From positions 124,001 to 188,000 of the forward strand of contig QCGN01000001.1 in assembly GCA_003279875.1 (NCBI GenBank): a stretch of 64,000 bases of DNA. Direction: 5' to 3'. The position numbers and the translations under genes were made by a program. Positions 57,519 to 64,000 of the stretch are shown here, in pieces; the first letter of the stretch is position 1; each line of letters begins with the position of its first letter. The stretch is from Prochlorococcus sp. AG-388-D03. Lineage in GTDB: Bacteria > Cyanobacteriota > Cyanobacteriia > PCC-6307 > Cyanobiaceae. Under the pieces are notes generated by a model. That model ran no database searches, was not told the DNA's origin, and saw only the letters and a program-made list of their open reading frames with translations.

Positions 57519-57956
57519 CTAATTTTTGTTACCAGCGGATGTTGTAGAGAATAACTTATAAAGTTCTTTACAAACCAAAAAAAGATTATCTTTCTGTTTC
57601 TTTTGAGGTAAATGAGAACCAGTCATTTCCCACTTGCCGACAGTAGCCACTCTCCATCTTTCAGAAGGAACAATCATCCCTCGCATTATTATTCCTAACA
57701 ATTTTGGGACTCTGTTATTGTTATCATTCTCATTTTCAATTCTCAATTGTAAGAGTATTGCCCTACATTCGATAAGTGGACTCCAACCTGGAAAATGAAA
57801 GGCGAAATCAATAGTATCCTGCATCGATTCATTGTTAGAATTTTCCCAGGGACTAAAGTTTACGCTAGCATCTGGAAAATATTTCCTAAACAAAGCTGCA
57901 GTAGAGGCAATTTTATTTGCTATTGCAACATTACGTACATTTGAACTCGCATTCAT
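57519..57956 (-). CDS. conserved hypothetical protein upstream of ho1
   Basis: 145 aa from ATG 57956 (MNASSNVRNVAIANKIASTA); an upstream TTG would add eleven residues. Segments FPDASVNFSPWENSNNESMQD and FAFHFPGWSPLIECRAILLQLR are distinctive but unrecognised. No signal peptide or membrane helix. Located 57 bp upstream of ho1 on the same strand, so a role linked to bilins or heme is possible but unproven. Confidence 0.7.
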   Translation of the reverse strand: MNASSNVRNVAIANKIASTAALFRKYFPDASVNFSPWENSNNESMQDTIDFAFHFPGWSPLIECRAILLQLRIENENDNNNRVPKLLGIIMRGMIVPSERWRVATVGKWEMTGSHLPQKKQKDNLFLVCKELYKLFSTTSAGNKN

Positions 57957-57980
57957 AGACAGCTGAGTGTTTTTTAGAAA

Positions 57981-58076
57981 ATGACACAAATTCCTTTAAC
58001 ATGCTTATTAACTACCTTTTCTTTTAATAAAGATGTTGAAATGCTGATCAATAAAGTATTCTCTATTCACATTTGA
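57981..58076 (+). CDS. possible 31-aa ORF, unknown
   Basis: ATG 57981 to TGA 58074 reads MTQIPLTCLLTTFSFNKDVE and continues for 31 codons with host-like codons. It is divergent from the hypothetical gene and lies in the 213-bp gap before icd. Only composition and position support it. Confidence 0.22.
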   Translation: MTQIPLTCLLTTFSFNKDVEMLINKVFSIHI

Positions 58077-58169
58077 ATAATAAGTTTCTAGCTTTTAAAG
58101 AAAATAACTCATCGCAAATTACAATACGAAGAACTTCAATGAGTTATCTTTAATAACTAATTCAATGCT

Positions 58170-59594
58170 ATGCCAAAATTTGAAAAATTAACTTTACCTA
58201 ATGAAGGGGAGATAATAACTTTTAATCAAGGCAAGCCAAATGTTCCTAATAATCCAATTGTCCCATTTATTAGAGGTGATGGAACTGGAGTTGATATTTG
58301 GCCAGCAACTAAAATTGTTCTTGATGCAGCAATTAAAAAAAGCTATGGAAATGCGAGAAAAATTAATTGGTTTAAAGTCTATGCGGGAGATGAAGCTTGT
58401 GAACTTTATGGAACATATAACTATCTCCCTCAAGATACTATTGATGCAATTAAACACTTCGGAGTAGCCATCAAAGGGCCTTTGACAACTCCCATCGGCG
58501 GAGGTATCAGATCTCTTAATGTTGCACTAAGACAAATCTTTGATTTATATAGCTGTGTTAGACCATGTAGATATTATTCAGGAACTCCAAGTCCACATAA
58601 AAATCCTCAAAATTTGGATGTTATTGTTTATAGAGAAAATACAGAGGATATATACATGGGAATTGAATGGGAAGCAGAGGATAATAATTGTCTTGAATTA
58701 ATTAATCACTTAAATAACGTTGTAATACCCAATAGTAAAAATTTAAAAAATAGATCCATACCAAAGGGATCAGGTATTGGAATAAAACCAGTAAGTAAAT
58801 CAGGCAGCCAAAGGCATATTAGAAAGGCTATTGAGCATGCAAAAAGATTATCAGGAGATAAAAGGCATGTGACTCTTGTACATAAAGGTAATATCATGAA
58901 ATATACTGAAGGTGCTTTTAGAGATTGGGGATATGAATTAGCAGTGAATGAATTTAGAGAAGATTGCATTACAGAGAGAGAAAGCTGGATTTTGGATAAT
59001 ATTCATAAAAATCCAGAAATTACAATTGAAAATAATGCTCGAAAAATCGAACCAGGTTTTGATAAGCTTACAAATAATAAAAAAGCATTTATTTGCGAAG
59101 AAATTAAAGAAGTTCTTTCATCAATATCACATTCCCATGGAGATGATAAATGGAAAGAACTAATTCTTGTTGATGATCGAATAGCTGACAGTATATTTCA
59201 ACAAATTCAAACTCGACCTCAAGAATATTCAATTCTTGCAACATTAAACCTTAATGGAGACTATGTCTCTGATGCTGCTGCGGCAATAGTGGGTGGCCTA
59301 GGTATGGCCCCAGGTGCAAATATTGGTGATAATGCGGCAATTTTCGAAGCAACGCATGGTACCGCCCCAAAACATGCAGGCTTAAATAAAATCAATCCTG
59401 GCTCAGTAATTCTTAGTGGTGTAATGATGCTTGAATATTTTGGTTGGAATGAAGCAGCTAACTTAATTACCAATGGTTTAAGTAAGGCAATAGTGCAAAA
59501 AAAAGTCACTTATGATCTAGCACGATTAATGGAACCAAAAGTAGAACCACTATCCTGCAGCAGTTTTGCTGAAGAAATTATTTCAAATTTCTAA
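58170..59594 (+). CDS. icd: NADP-dependent isocitrate dehydrogenase
   Basis: 474 aa. Makes 2-oxoglutarate, the carbon skeleton for nitrogen assimilation in cyanobacteria, which is why icd is often NtcA-controlled. Signatures are IKGPLTTPIGGGIRSLNVALRQ, VYRENTEDIYMGIEW, VHKGNIMKYTEGAFRDWGY and NLNGDYVSDAAAA. The catalytic serine region is GGIRSLN. ATG start. No canonical NtcA box (GTAN8TAC) was resolved upstream by eye. Confidence 0.96.
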   Translation: MPKFEKLTLPNEGEIITFNQGKPNVPNNPIVPFIRGDGTGVDIWPATKIVLDAAIKKSYGNARKINWFKVYAGDEACELYGTYNYLPQDTIDAIKHFGVAIKGPLTTPIGGGIRSLNVALRQIFDLYSCVRPCRYYSGTPSPHKNPQNLDVIVYRENTEDIYMGIEWEAEDNNCLELINHLNNVVIPNSKNLKNRSIPKGSGIGIKPVSKSGSQRHIRKAIEHAKRLSGDKRHVTLVHKGNIMKYTEGAFRDWGYELAVNEFREDCITERESWILDNIHKNPEITIENNARKIEPGFDKLTNNKKAFICEEIKEVLSSISHSHGDDKWKELILVDDRIADSIFQQIQTRPQEYSILATLNLNGDYVSDAAAAIVGGLGMAPGANIGDNAAIFEATHGTAPKHAGLNKINPGSVILSGVMMLEYFGWNEAANLITNGLSKAIVQKKVTYDLARLMEPKVEPLSCSSFAEEIISNF

Positions 59595-59596
59595 TT

Positions 59597-60946
59597 TTAA
59601 AAATTATTTTTATTTTCCAAAACTTTCCAAATATTAGCTAGTGAATCTTTAGTGCCAATATTTCCAGGATGTGTAACTATAGGAAGCCTTTCATCATTTT
59701 TTAGTTTGTATGTCACTACAGAAATGCCTGTTAAAATTTGTCCCTCAAGATAAACATAATCTGCATTAAGTCCATTACTAAGAATCACATTTGTTGTTAT
59801 ACCGCCTTTTGAAATCAAATATCCAATTTCATATTTCAAATCTTCGACTAATTCAGCAATAAAAAGAGCTAGAGAATTATAAAAATTAAATTGTTCAGAA
59901 TAATCTAGAGACATAAATTTTCTTGATGTAAATAATACAGGAGTTTTTCCTTTCTCAAAGGAAAATCTAATTTCTCTCAAAAATTTATTTTTAAACAAAT
60001 TACTTTCCTTTTGATTATTCTCTAATGAAATAATTCTAAAGAATTCAAAAACATCTAATTCAATTGGATTACAATTACTTATCTCTAATAAATTATTCAA
60101 TTGTATTGTTGAAAGTTCTACATAAGATCCAACAATTATCAGTCCTGGAAGAAAACTCTTTTCCTTATTTCTTATTCTTAAATTAGAGAAAAATATTTCA
60201 CTCTGAGAGACACTTTGTTTATCTGAAATTGAACTTATAAAACTTGCAGCAGTTCGAAAAAGAAATTTTTTTTGCTTAGTTAATTTTTTTATTATTAAAG
60301 AAAATTTTTTAAGTTGAGAATAATTTTCTACATCTACAATGACATGTTTATTATTCTTTAAATTCTTAAGAGTTTTAAAGACAATGTTATTTTCTTCATC
60401 ATTAAGACTTTCGAGATCTGACAAAAAAAGATTTTGAATATCATCTAAATTTAGGAGAGTTTTACTCTTCTGAAATAAAAGATTCTTGACACTACTTGTC
60501 TCATATCCAAAAATTTTATCTCTTGCAAAAATTGTTTTATTAATGGGAATTTTATCAACAAAGTGTAATCCATTAATTGTTAATCTTTTACCCTCTATAA
60601 AAGCTGGGATATGAAAAGTAGCATCGAAAGGACCTAAGCAACTATTTAAGGCACTAGGCTCTAAAAAGTTATGTCCACGGAGAGTAGAATCTCCTCTGCT
60701 TATAAAAATAATTTCTTCTGCATTATCTTCATAAGCCATAACAGCCTTAAGATTTTTACAAATTTCTTCTATTGTTAATTTCGCATCCTTTTCAGATAGT
60801 GATCTTGTATTAGCCAAAATAAAAAATAGATTAGATTCAGATTCAAAACCTTTAATTAAAGTTGAATAATCCCACTTAAGAAGTAATAAGCAATCATGTA
60901 CAGTTTGTGAGCCTGTTGGATCGTCATCTATAACAACAAATTTCAT
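59597..60946 (-). CDS. four-carbon acid sugar kinase family protein (DUF1537)
   Basis: 449 aa. The N-terminal VIDDDPTGSQTVHD and SRGDSTLRGHN match the N-terminal domain of four-carbon acid sugar kinases; ISKGGITTNVILSNGL and VVTHPGNIGTKDSLANIW match the nucleotide-binding C-terminal domain. Typical members phosphorylate threonate or erythronate; the substrate here is unassigned. ATG start; 16 bp downstream of the mutarotase gene and convergent with icd. Confidence 0.83.
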   Translation of the reverse strand: MKFVVIDDDPTGSQTVHDCLLLLKWDYSTLIKGFESESNLFFILANTRSLSEKDAKLTIEEICKNLKAVMAYEDNAEEIIFISRGDSTLRGHNFLEPSALNSCLGPFDATFHIPAFIEGKRLTINGLHFVDKIPINKTIFARDKIFGYETSSVKNLLFQKSKTLLNLDDIQNLFLSDLESLNDEENNIVFKTLKNLKNNKHVIVDVENYSQLKKFSLIIKKLTKQKKFLFRTAASFISSISDKQSVSQSEIFFSNLRIRNKEKSFLPGLIIVGSYVELSTIQLNNLLEISNCNPIELDVFEFFRIISLENNQKESNLFKNKFLREIRFSFEKGKTPVLFTSRKFMSLDYSEQFNFYNSLALFIAELVEDLKYEIGYLISKGGITTNVILSNGLNADYVYLEGQILTGISVVTYKLKNDERLPIVTHPGNIGTKDSLANIWKVLENKNNF

Positions 60947-60962
60947 AAGTATTTCATATTCT

Positions 60963-61814
60963 CTAAATAGATTTTATTTGTATTGAAGCATGAAATTTTT
61001 GACTATTATTTGAAGGAACCATAATTTTTCTGAATCCATCAACAAAAGAATTTCTGGGACTAGTCCAAGGTTCAAGACATATCATTCTTCTTGGAGGGTC
61101 ACTCCAAATAACCCCGAGATCAAAAGGATATGGATGATTTAAAGTTACCTGTCTTTTTAGGAGTTTATCTCGAAAGGCACTTTTACCTGATGTATACATA
61201 AGAAGATCAACTCCTGAATTAATATTTTTTAATTCATCCAGAGTATTACTTAGAATATTCTTTTCTTGATTCTGACAATTAGTTGGATTATCAATAAAAT
61301 CTAAATTTTTGAAATCTGAAATTTTAAAATAAGGATGGAATCCAAAATTTATAGGCATAACAAAGTCTGTTTTGTTATGGATTGTAATTTCAAATTCTAA
61401 ACAGTTAATCTTTAAGGCAACTTCTATTCTGAGTTCGAAATCGAAAGGATAATATTTTTTTGTTTTTTTAGATGAATTTAAGAATAAGCATAAAAATTTT
61501 TCATTTTCATTGAAGGAGTATTGCCATTGCAAATCCCTGGCGAATCCATGTTGTGGTAATTGCAAATAACCATTTCCAAATACTGAACTTGGGGTATTGA
61601 GATTTCCACATATTGGAAACAAGATTGGAATGCCTCCCCTAATACTTTTTGCCTTATCCATAAATCTTTTTTCATCGAAATATAGTATTTCATTACCATC
61701 CGAAACCCAATTTGTAATAACGCCTCCTCTTTCAGGACAAAATTTAATGTAGTTATTTTTATCTAATTGAAAGACAAAAATTCCTTGCTCTTTATTAGAT
61801 AATTCAAGTTTCAC
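60963..61814 (-). CDS. hexose-6-phosphate mutarotase / aldose 1-epimerase-like
   Basis: 283 aa with GTG start at 61814. The galactose-mutarotase-like beta-sandwich is indicated by RGGIPILFPICGN, LPQHGFARDLQW (catalytic His region), NFGFHPYFKIS (second His) and the terminal VDGFRKIMVP. It resembles cyanobacterial D-hexose-6-phosphate mutarotases. ATG-free start is fixed by the conserved distance to GGVITNW. It sits between an alpha/beta hydrolase and the DUF1537 kinase on one strand. Confidence 0.82.
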   Translation of the reverse strand: MKLELSNKEQGIFVFQLDKNNYIKFCPERGGVITNWVSDGNEILYFDEKRFMDKAKSIRGGIPILFPICGNLNTPSSVFGNGYLQLPQHGFARDLQWQYSFNENEKFLCLFLNSSKKTKKYYPFDFELRIEVALKINCLEFEITIHNKTDFVMPINFGFHPYFKISDFKNLDFIDNPTNCQNQEKNILSNTLDELKNINSGVDLLMYTSGKSAFRDKLLKRQVTLNHPYPFDLGVIWSDPPRRMICLEPWTSPRNSFVDGFRKIMVPSNNSQKFHASIQIKSI

Positions 61815-61823
61815 AATTATTAC

Positions 61824-62723
61824 TTAAAGAGAATCCACCCAATCCAAAATATGCTGATTAACTAATTCAGGTATCTCATCATGAGGACAATGTCCTGCAT
61901 CAAGAATAATTTCTTTTGTATTCTTTGGAGTAAATTTTTTATATAGATTTCTTTTTTTTGGAGTGTTCATCCATGGATCTTTCCCGCCCCAAAGAAGTAA
62001 TAATGGTGCATTTAGTTTTGCGAATAACTTATCCAACGGCAATCCCTGAGGACCTGATGGGTTAAATACACTTCTAAAAACATTAAAAGCTCCAAAATCT
62101 AGCGAAGGCTTCCTTATTGACTCAACTAAAAAATCATCAACATTTTTTTTATCAACATAAACTTGATTCAAAGTTTTTTTAATATTTTTTGGATTTCTCA
62201 TATTCTCAAAAATCAAACGTTGAAGAATAATATTTTTCAAAAATATGCCGGCAACTGTTTCAATTGAAGTTTGCAACATATTCTTTTTGATAGTTTTTTC
62301 TTCACTAAAATATCCAGCAGCATTAAGTAATATCACCCCTGCGCTTAGCTCATTTAATTCTGCACCAGCTGCTAATGCTGCATAACCACCTAATGAATTT
62401 CCAACAACAATTGTAGGTTTTTTTATTTTCTCTTTTACATAAGCGACAACCTGATCTTTCCATAAAGATCCTGAGTATTCGACGTCTTGAGGCTTAGGAC
62501 TTTTTCCAAAACCGAGTAAATCCATAGCATGAACTTCGTATGTTGTACTCAAAACAGGAATATTAAATCTCCAATGATCCGTAGAAGCACCGAAACCATG
62601 AATTAATAAAATCGCGTATTCTTTTGATGATTTCTCAGGCTTAGCTGAAACAATATGTATTGGGTAATTTAAAAAATTCCAGTCATAATTTACATCACTA
62701 TCTATCAGAGCTGATTTTTCCAT
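61824..62723 (-). CDS. alpha/beta hydrolase
   Basis: 299 aa. Oxyanion HGFGAS (42-47), nucleophile elbow VVGNSLGGYAAL with S110, acid in LLLLWGGKDPWM and final histidine in DAGHCPHDEIPE. No signal peptide. The substrate is unknown; the architecture is like chloroplast/cyanobacterial lipid- or pigment-associated esterases. ATG start. Confidence 0.85.
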   Translation of the reverse strand: MEKSALIDSDVNYDWNFLNYPIHIVSAKPEKSSKEYAILLIHGFGASTDHWRFNIPVLSTTYEVHAMDLLGFGKSPKPQDVEYSGSLWKDQVVAYVKEKIKKPTIVVGNSLGGYAALAAGAELNELSAGVILLNAAGYFSEEKTIKKNMLQTSIETVAGIFLKNIILQRLIFENMRNPKNIKKTLNQVYVDKKNVDDFLVESIRKPSLDFGAFNVFRSVFNPSGPQGLPLDKLFAKLNAPLLLLWGGKDPWMNTPKKRNLYKKFTPKNTKEIILDAGHCPHDEIPELVNQHILDWVDSL

Positions 62724-62766
62724 TTAATGAAAATACTATATTAATTAATACTAATAAAATTATTTC

Positions 62767-64000
62767 CTAAAGAAGACCTACAGGATCAGCTGCAACATCA
62801 TCTGAAATTTTATTGCCATCATTTGGTGGCTTATCTTTTAGAACAATCCTCAAGAGAACAGGTGCAAGAAAAGTAGTTCCTATAACCATTAATAAAATTG
62901 CTGCTTCAAGAGAAGGAGTTAACAACTTAGCGCTTGTTCCTAGCCCAAGGAAAATTAAACCAACCTCTCCTCTAGGCATCATGCCCAAACCTACAACTAA
63001 TCTATTTGTAGGTTTATCACTCGAAAATACCCATCCGGCAGCAATTTTTCCAATAATTGCTACAACTAATAAAAATCCTGCAACTACAAGAGCTGACCTA
63101 CTTGTTGGATCAAGTGGATTGATAACTGATAAATCCATTCCAGCTCCTACTAATACGAAGAAAATAGTTGCAAATAAGGATACTAAAGGTAAAACGGATT
63201 GTTGAATTGCGTGATTATTTTTAGAACTACTAAGAATTAGTCCAGCTGCAAAAGCACCTAAAGCTGCTTCCAATCCAATGGCTGTTGCGACAAAACAACA
63301 CAGCACAAGTATCACAAAGGAAGCTACCACTACGGCTCCAGGAGCCTTTAATCTATCTAATAACCAATCAAACCCTGGGGCTGCTGTTCTACTTAATGCG
63401 ATAGCAGCAATAACAAATACTACAGCTGCAGCAACTAATTTAACAATAGGAGCTATTTCTAAAGAACCTCCAGCAGCAAGAGCTACAACTACCGCGAGAA
63501 TAACAATACCTAAAATATCATCTAAAACAGCTGCTCCAATAACAATTTGACCTTCCCTAGTTTTCAAATATCCTAATTCACCAAAAACGCTTGCTGTAAT
63601 ACCTATGCTAGTAGCAGTCATTGATGCTCCTGCAAAAACTGCTGGTATCAGATCTACCTGAAAAATAAACATTAATCCAAAAGTACCGAAAGCAAAAGGC
63701 AAAATTACTCCAGCCATAGCAACAGTAAAAGCTTGAGCGCCAACTGCAACTAATTCCTCTAATTCACTTTCTAATCCAGTCAAGAAAAGAAGTGCATACA
63801 AACCAAGCGTTGCAACCGCTTGAAGGGAAGGAAAACTCTCAAAATAAACGTCAGGAACTACTTCAGGAGGTATTGATGCCAAAGAACTTATTACATTTAC
63901 TAATCCTTGATTTAGTTCAGTATGAGCTGAAGGTGGTATTAATAAATGAAAACCAGAAGCTCCTATGACGACCCCTGCCAATAACTCTCCAACAATAGTT
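62767..64000 (-). CDS. cation:proton antiporter, CPA2 type (5' end cut by window)
   Basis: At least 411 residues visible; the start lies beyond the right edge. Multiple transmembrane segments alternate with small residues; LLFLTGLESELEELVAVG and the TATSIGITASVFGELGYLKT motif with VLDDILGIVIL carry the buried acidic residues typical of NapA/KefB-like antiporters. The end is hydrophilic (NDGNKISDDVAADPVGLL) and lacks a fused RCK/TrkA-N domain. It resembles cyanobacterial NhaS3-type Na+/H+ exchangers, essential for sodium homeostasis in seawater. Cation choice is not readable. Confidence 0.9.
   Translation of the reverse strand, partial: TIVGELLAGVVIGASGFHLLIPPSAHTELNQGLVNVISSLASIPPEVVPDVYFESFPSLQAVATLGLYALLFLTGLESELEELVAVGAQAFTVAMAGVILPFAFGTFGLMFIFQVDLIPAVFAGASMTATSIGITASVFGELGYLKTREGQIVIGAAVLDDILGIVILAVVVALAAGGSLEIAPIVKLVAAAVVFVIAAIALSRTAAPGFDWLLDRLKAPGAVVVASFVILVLCCFVATAIGLEAALGAFAAGLILSSSKNNHAIQQSVLPLVSLFATIFFVLVGAGMDLSVINPLDPTSRSALVVAGFLLVVAIIGKIAAGWVFSSDKPTNRLVVGLGMMPRGEVGLIFLGLGTSAKLLTPSLEAAILLMVIGTTFLAPVLLRIVLKDKPPNDGNKISDDVAADPVGLL

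Noticed and set aside
1-64000. CRISPR arrays, insertion sequences, integrases and prophage genes
   Set aside because: None seen: no regular direct repeats, no transposase or integrase motifs, no terminal repeats around any gene.

Overview
The window looks like a chromosomal segment of a high-light-adapted Prochlorococcus (or a very close marine picocyanobacterial relative). The evidence is the strongly A+T-rich sequence, very short intergenic spaces, psaD (photosystem I), ndhN and ldpA, the ho1-pebA-pebB bilin genes, a panC-cmk fusion, a CAAD-domain protein, cyanobacterial-type gshA, and many small proteins of the kind these genomes carry. No transposase, integrase, phage structural gene or CRISPR array was found.

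Layout. 1-3.4 kb: the 3'-truncated end of a carbamoyltransferase gene, tRNA-Ser(GCU), alr, and a divergent HNH endonuclease gene. 3.4-19.5 kb: one continuous minus-strand block merging the S10, spc and alpha ribosomal operons (rplC at the 5' end through rpoA and rplQ), continuing into truA, rplM, rpsI, rpmE and prfA, with secY and adk inside. rpsJ, rpsN, rpmD and infA are not in their classical positions. 19.8-23.4 kb: plus-strand ndhN-ldpA, tRNA-Gln, a HAD phosphatase-like gene, and recA with a textbook cyanobacterial LexA box.

23.4-25.6 kb is the only accessory-looking interval. It holds a minus-strand string of tiny ORFs headed by an exported Cys protein. It also holds a plus-strand run of two decayed genes, whose stops are all consistent with C-to-T changes at Gln or Arg codons, followed by a 60-aa ORF. 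A LexA-like palindrome sits directly before the second pseudogene.

25.6-36.3 kb: a DUF2839 protein, a degenerate DinG-like helicase, tyrA, a CrtD-like carotenoid oxidoreductase, a fructosamine-kinase-like protein, a CAAD membrane protein, a MoeB-rhodanese fusion, a tandem-duplicated cobalamin adenosyltransferase, LarE, speD, recF (no ATG/GTG/TTG start; the best start is ATT) and tRNA-Arg(CCG). 36.3-46.7 kb: a minus-strand run reading mrp, rodA, sensor kinase, psaD, trpE, gshA, ppc and a GNAT-like gene. 46.9-64 kb: hemF, a cytochrome b6 assembly factor (CCB type), an RNase D-like exonuclease, a lipid-A-disaccharide-synthase-related gene head to head with tRNA-Cys, purM, panC/cmk, a low-molecular-weight phosphatase, pebB-pebA-ho1, icd, a four-carbon acid sugar kinase-like gene, a hexose-phosphate mutarotase, an alpha/beta hydrolase, and a cation:proton antiporter cut by the window end.

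Functionally this is mostly core: translation and secretion (ribosomal block), photosynthetic electron transport and pigments (psaD, ndhN, hemF, ho1/peb, CrtD-like), central carbon and amino acids (ppc, icd, trpE, tyrA, gshA), cofactors (panC, CobO-like, MoeB-like, LarE) and DNA repair (recA, recF). Gene names rest on recognisable motifs and family resemblance read by eye; no database search was run.
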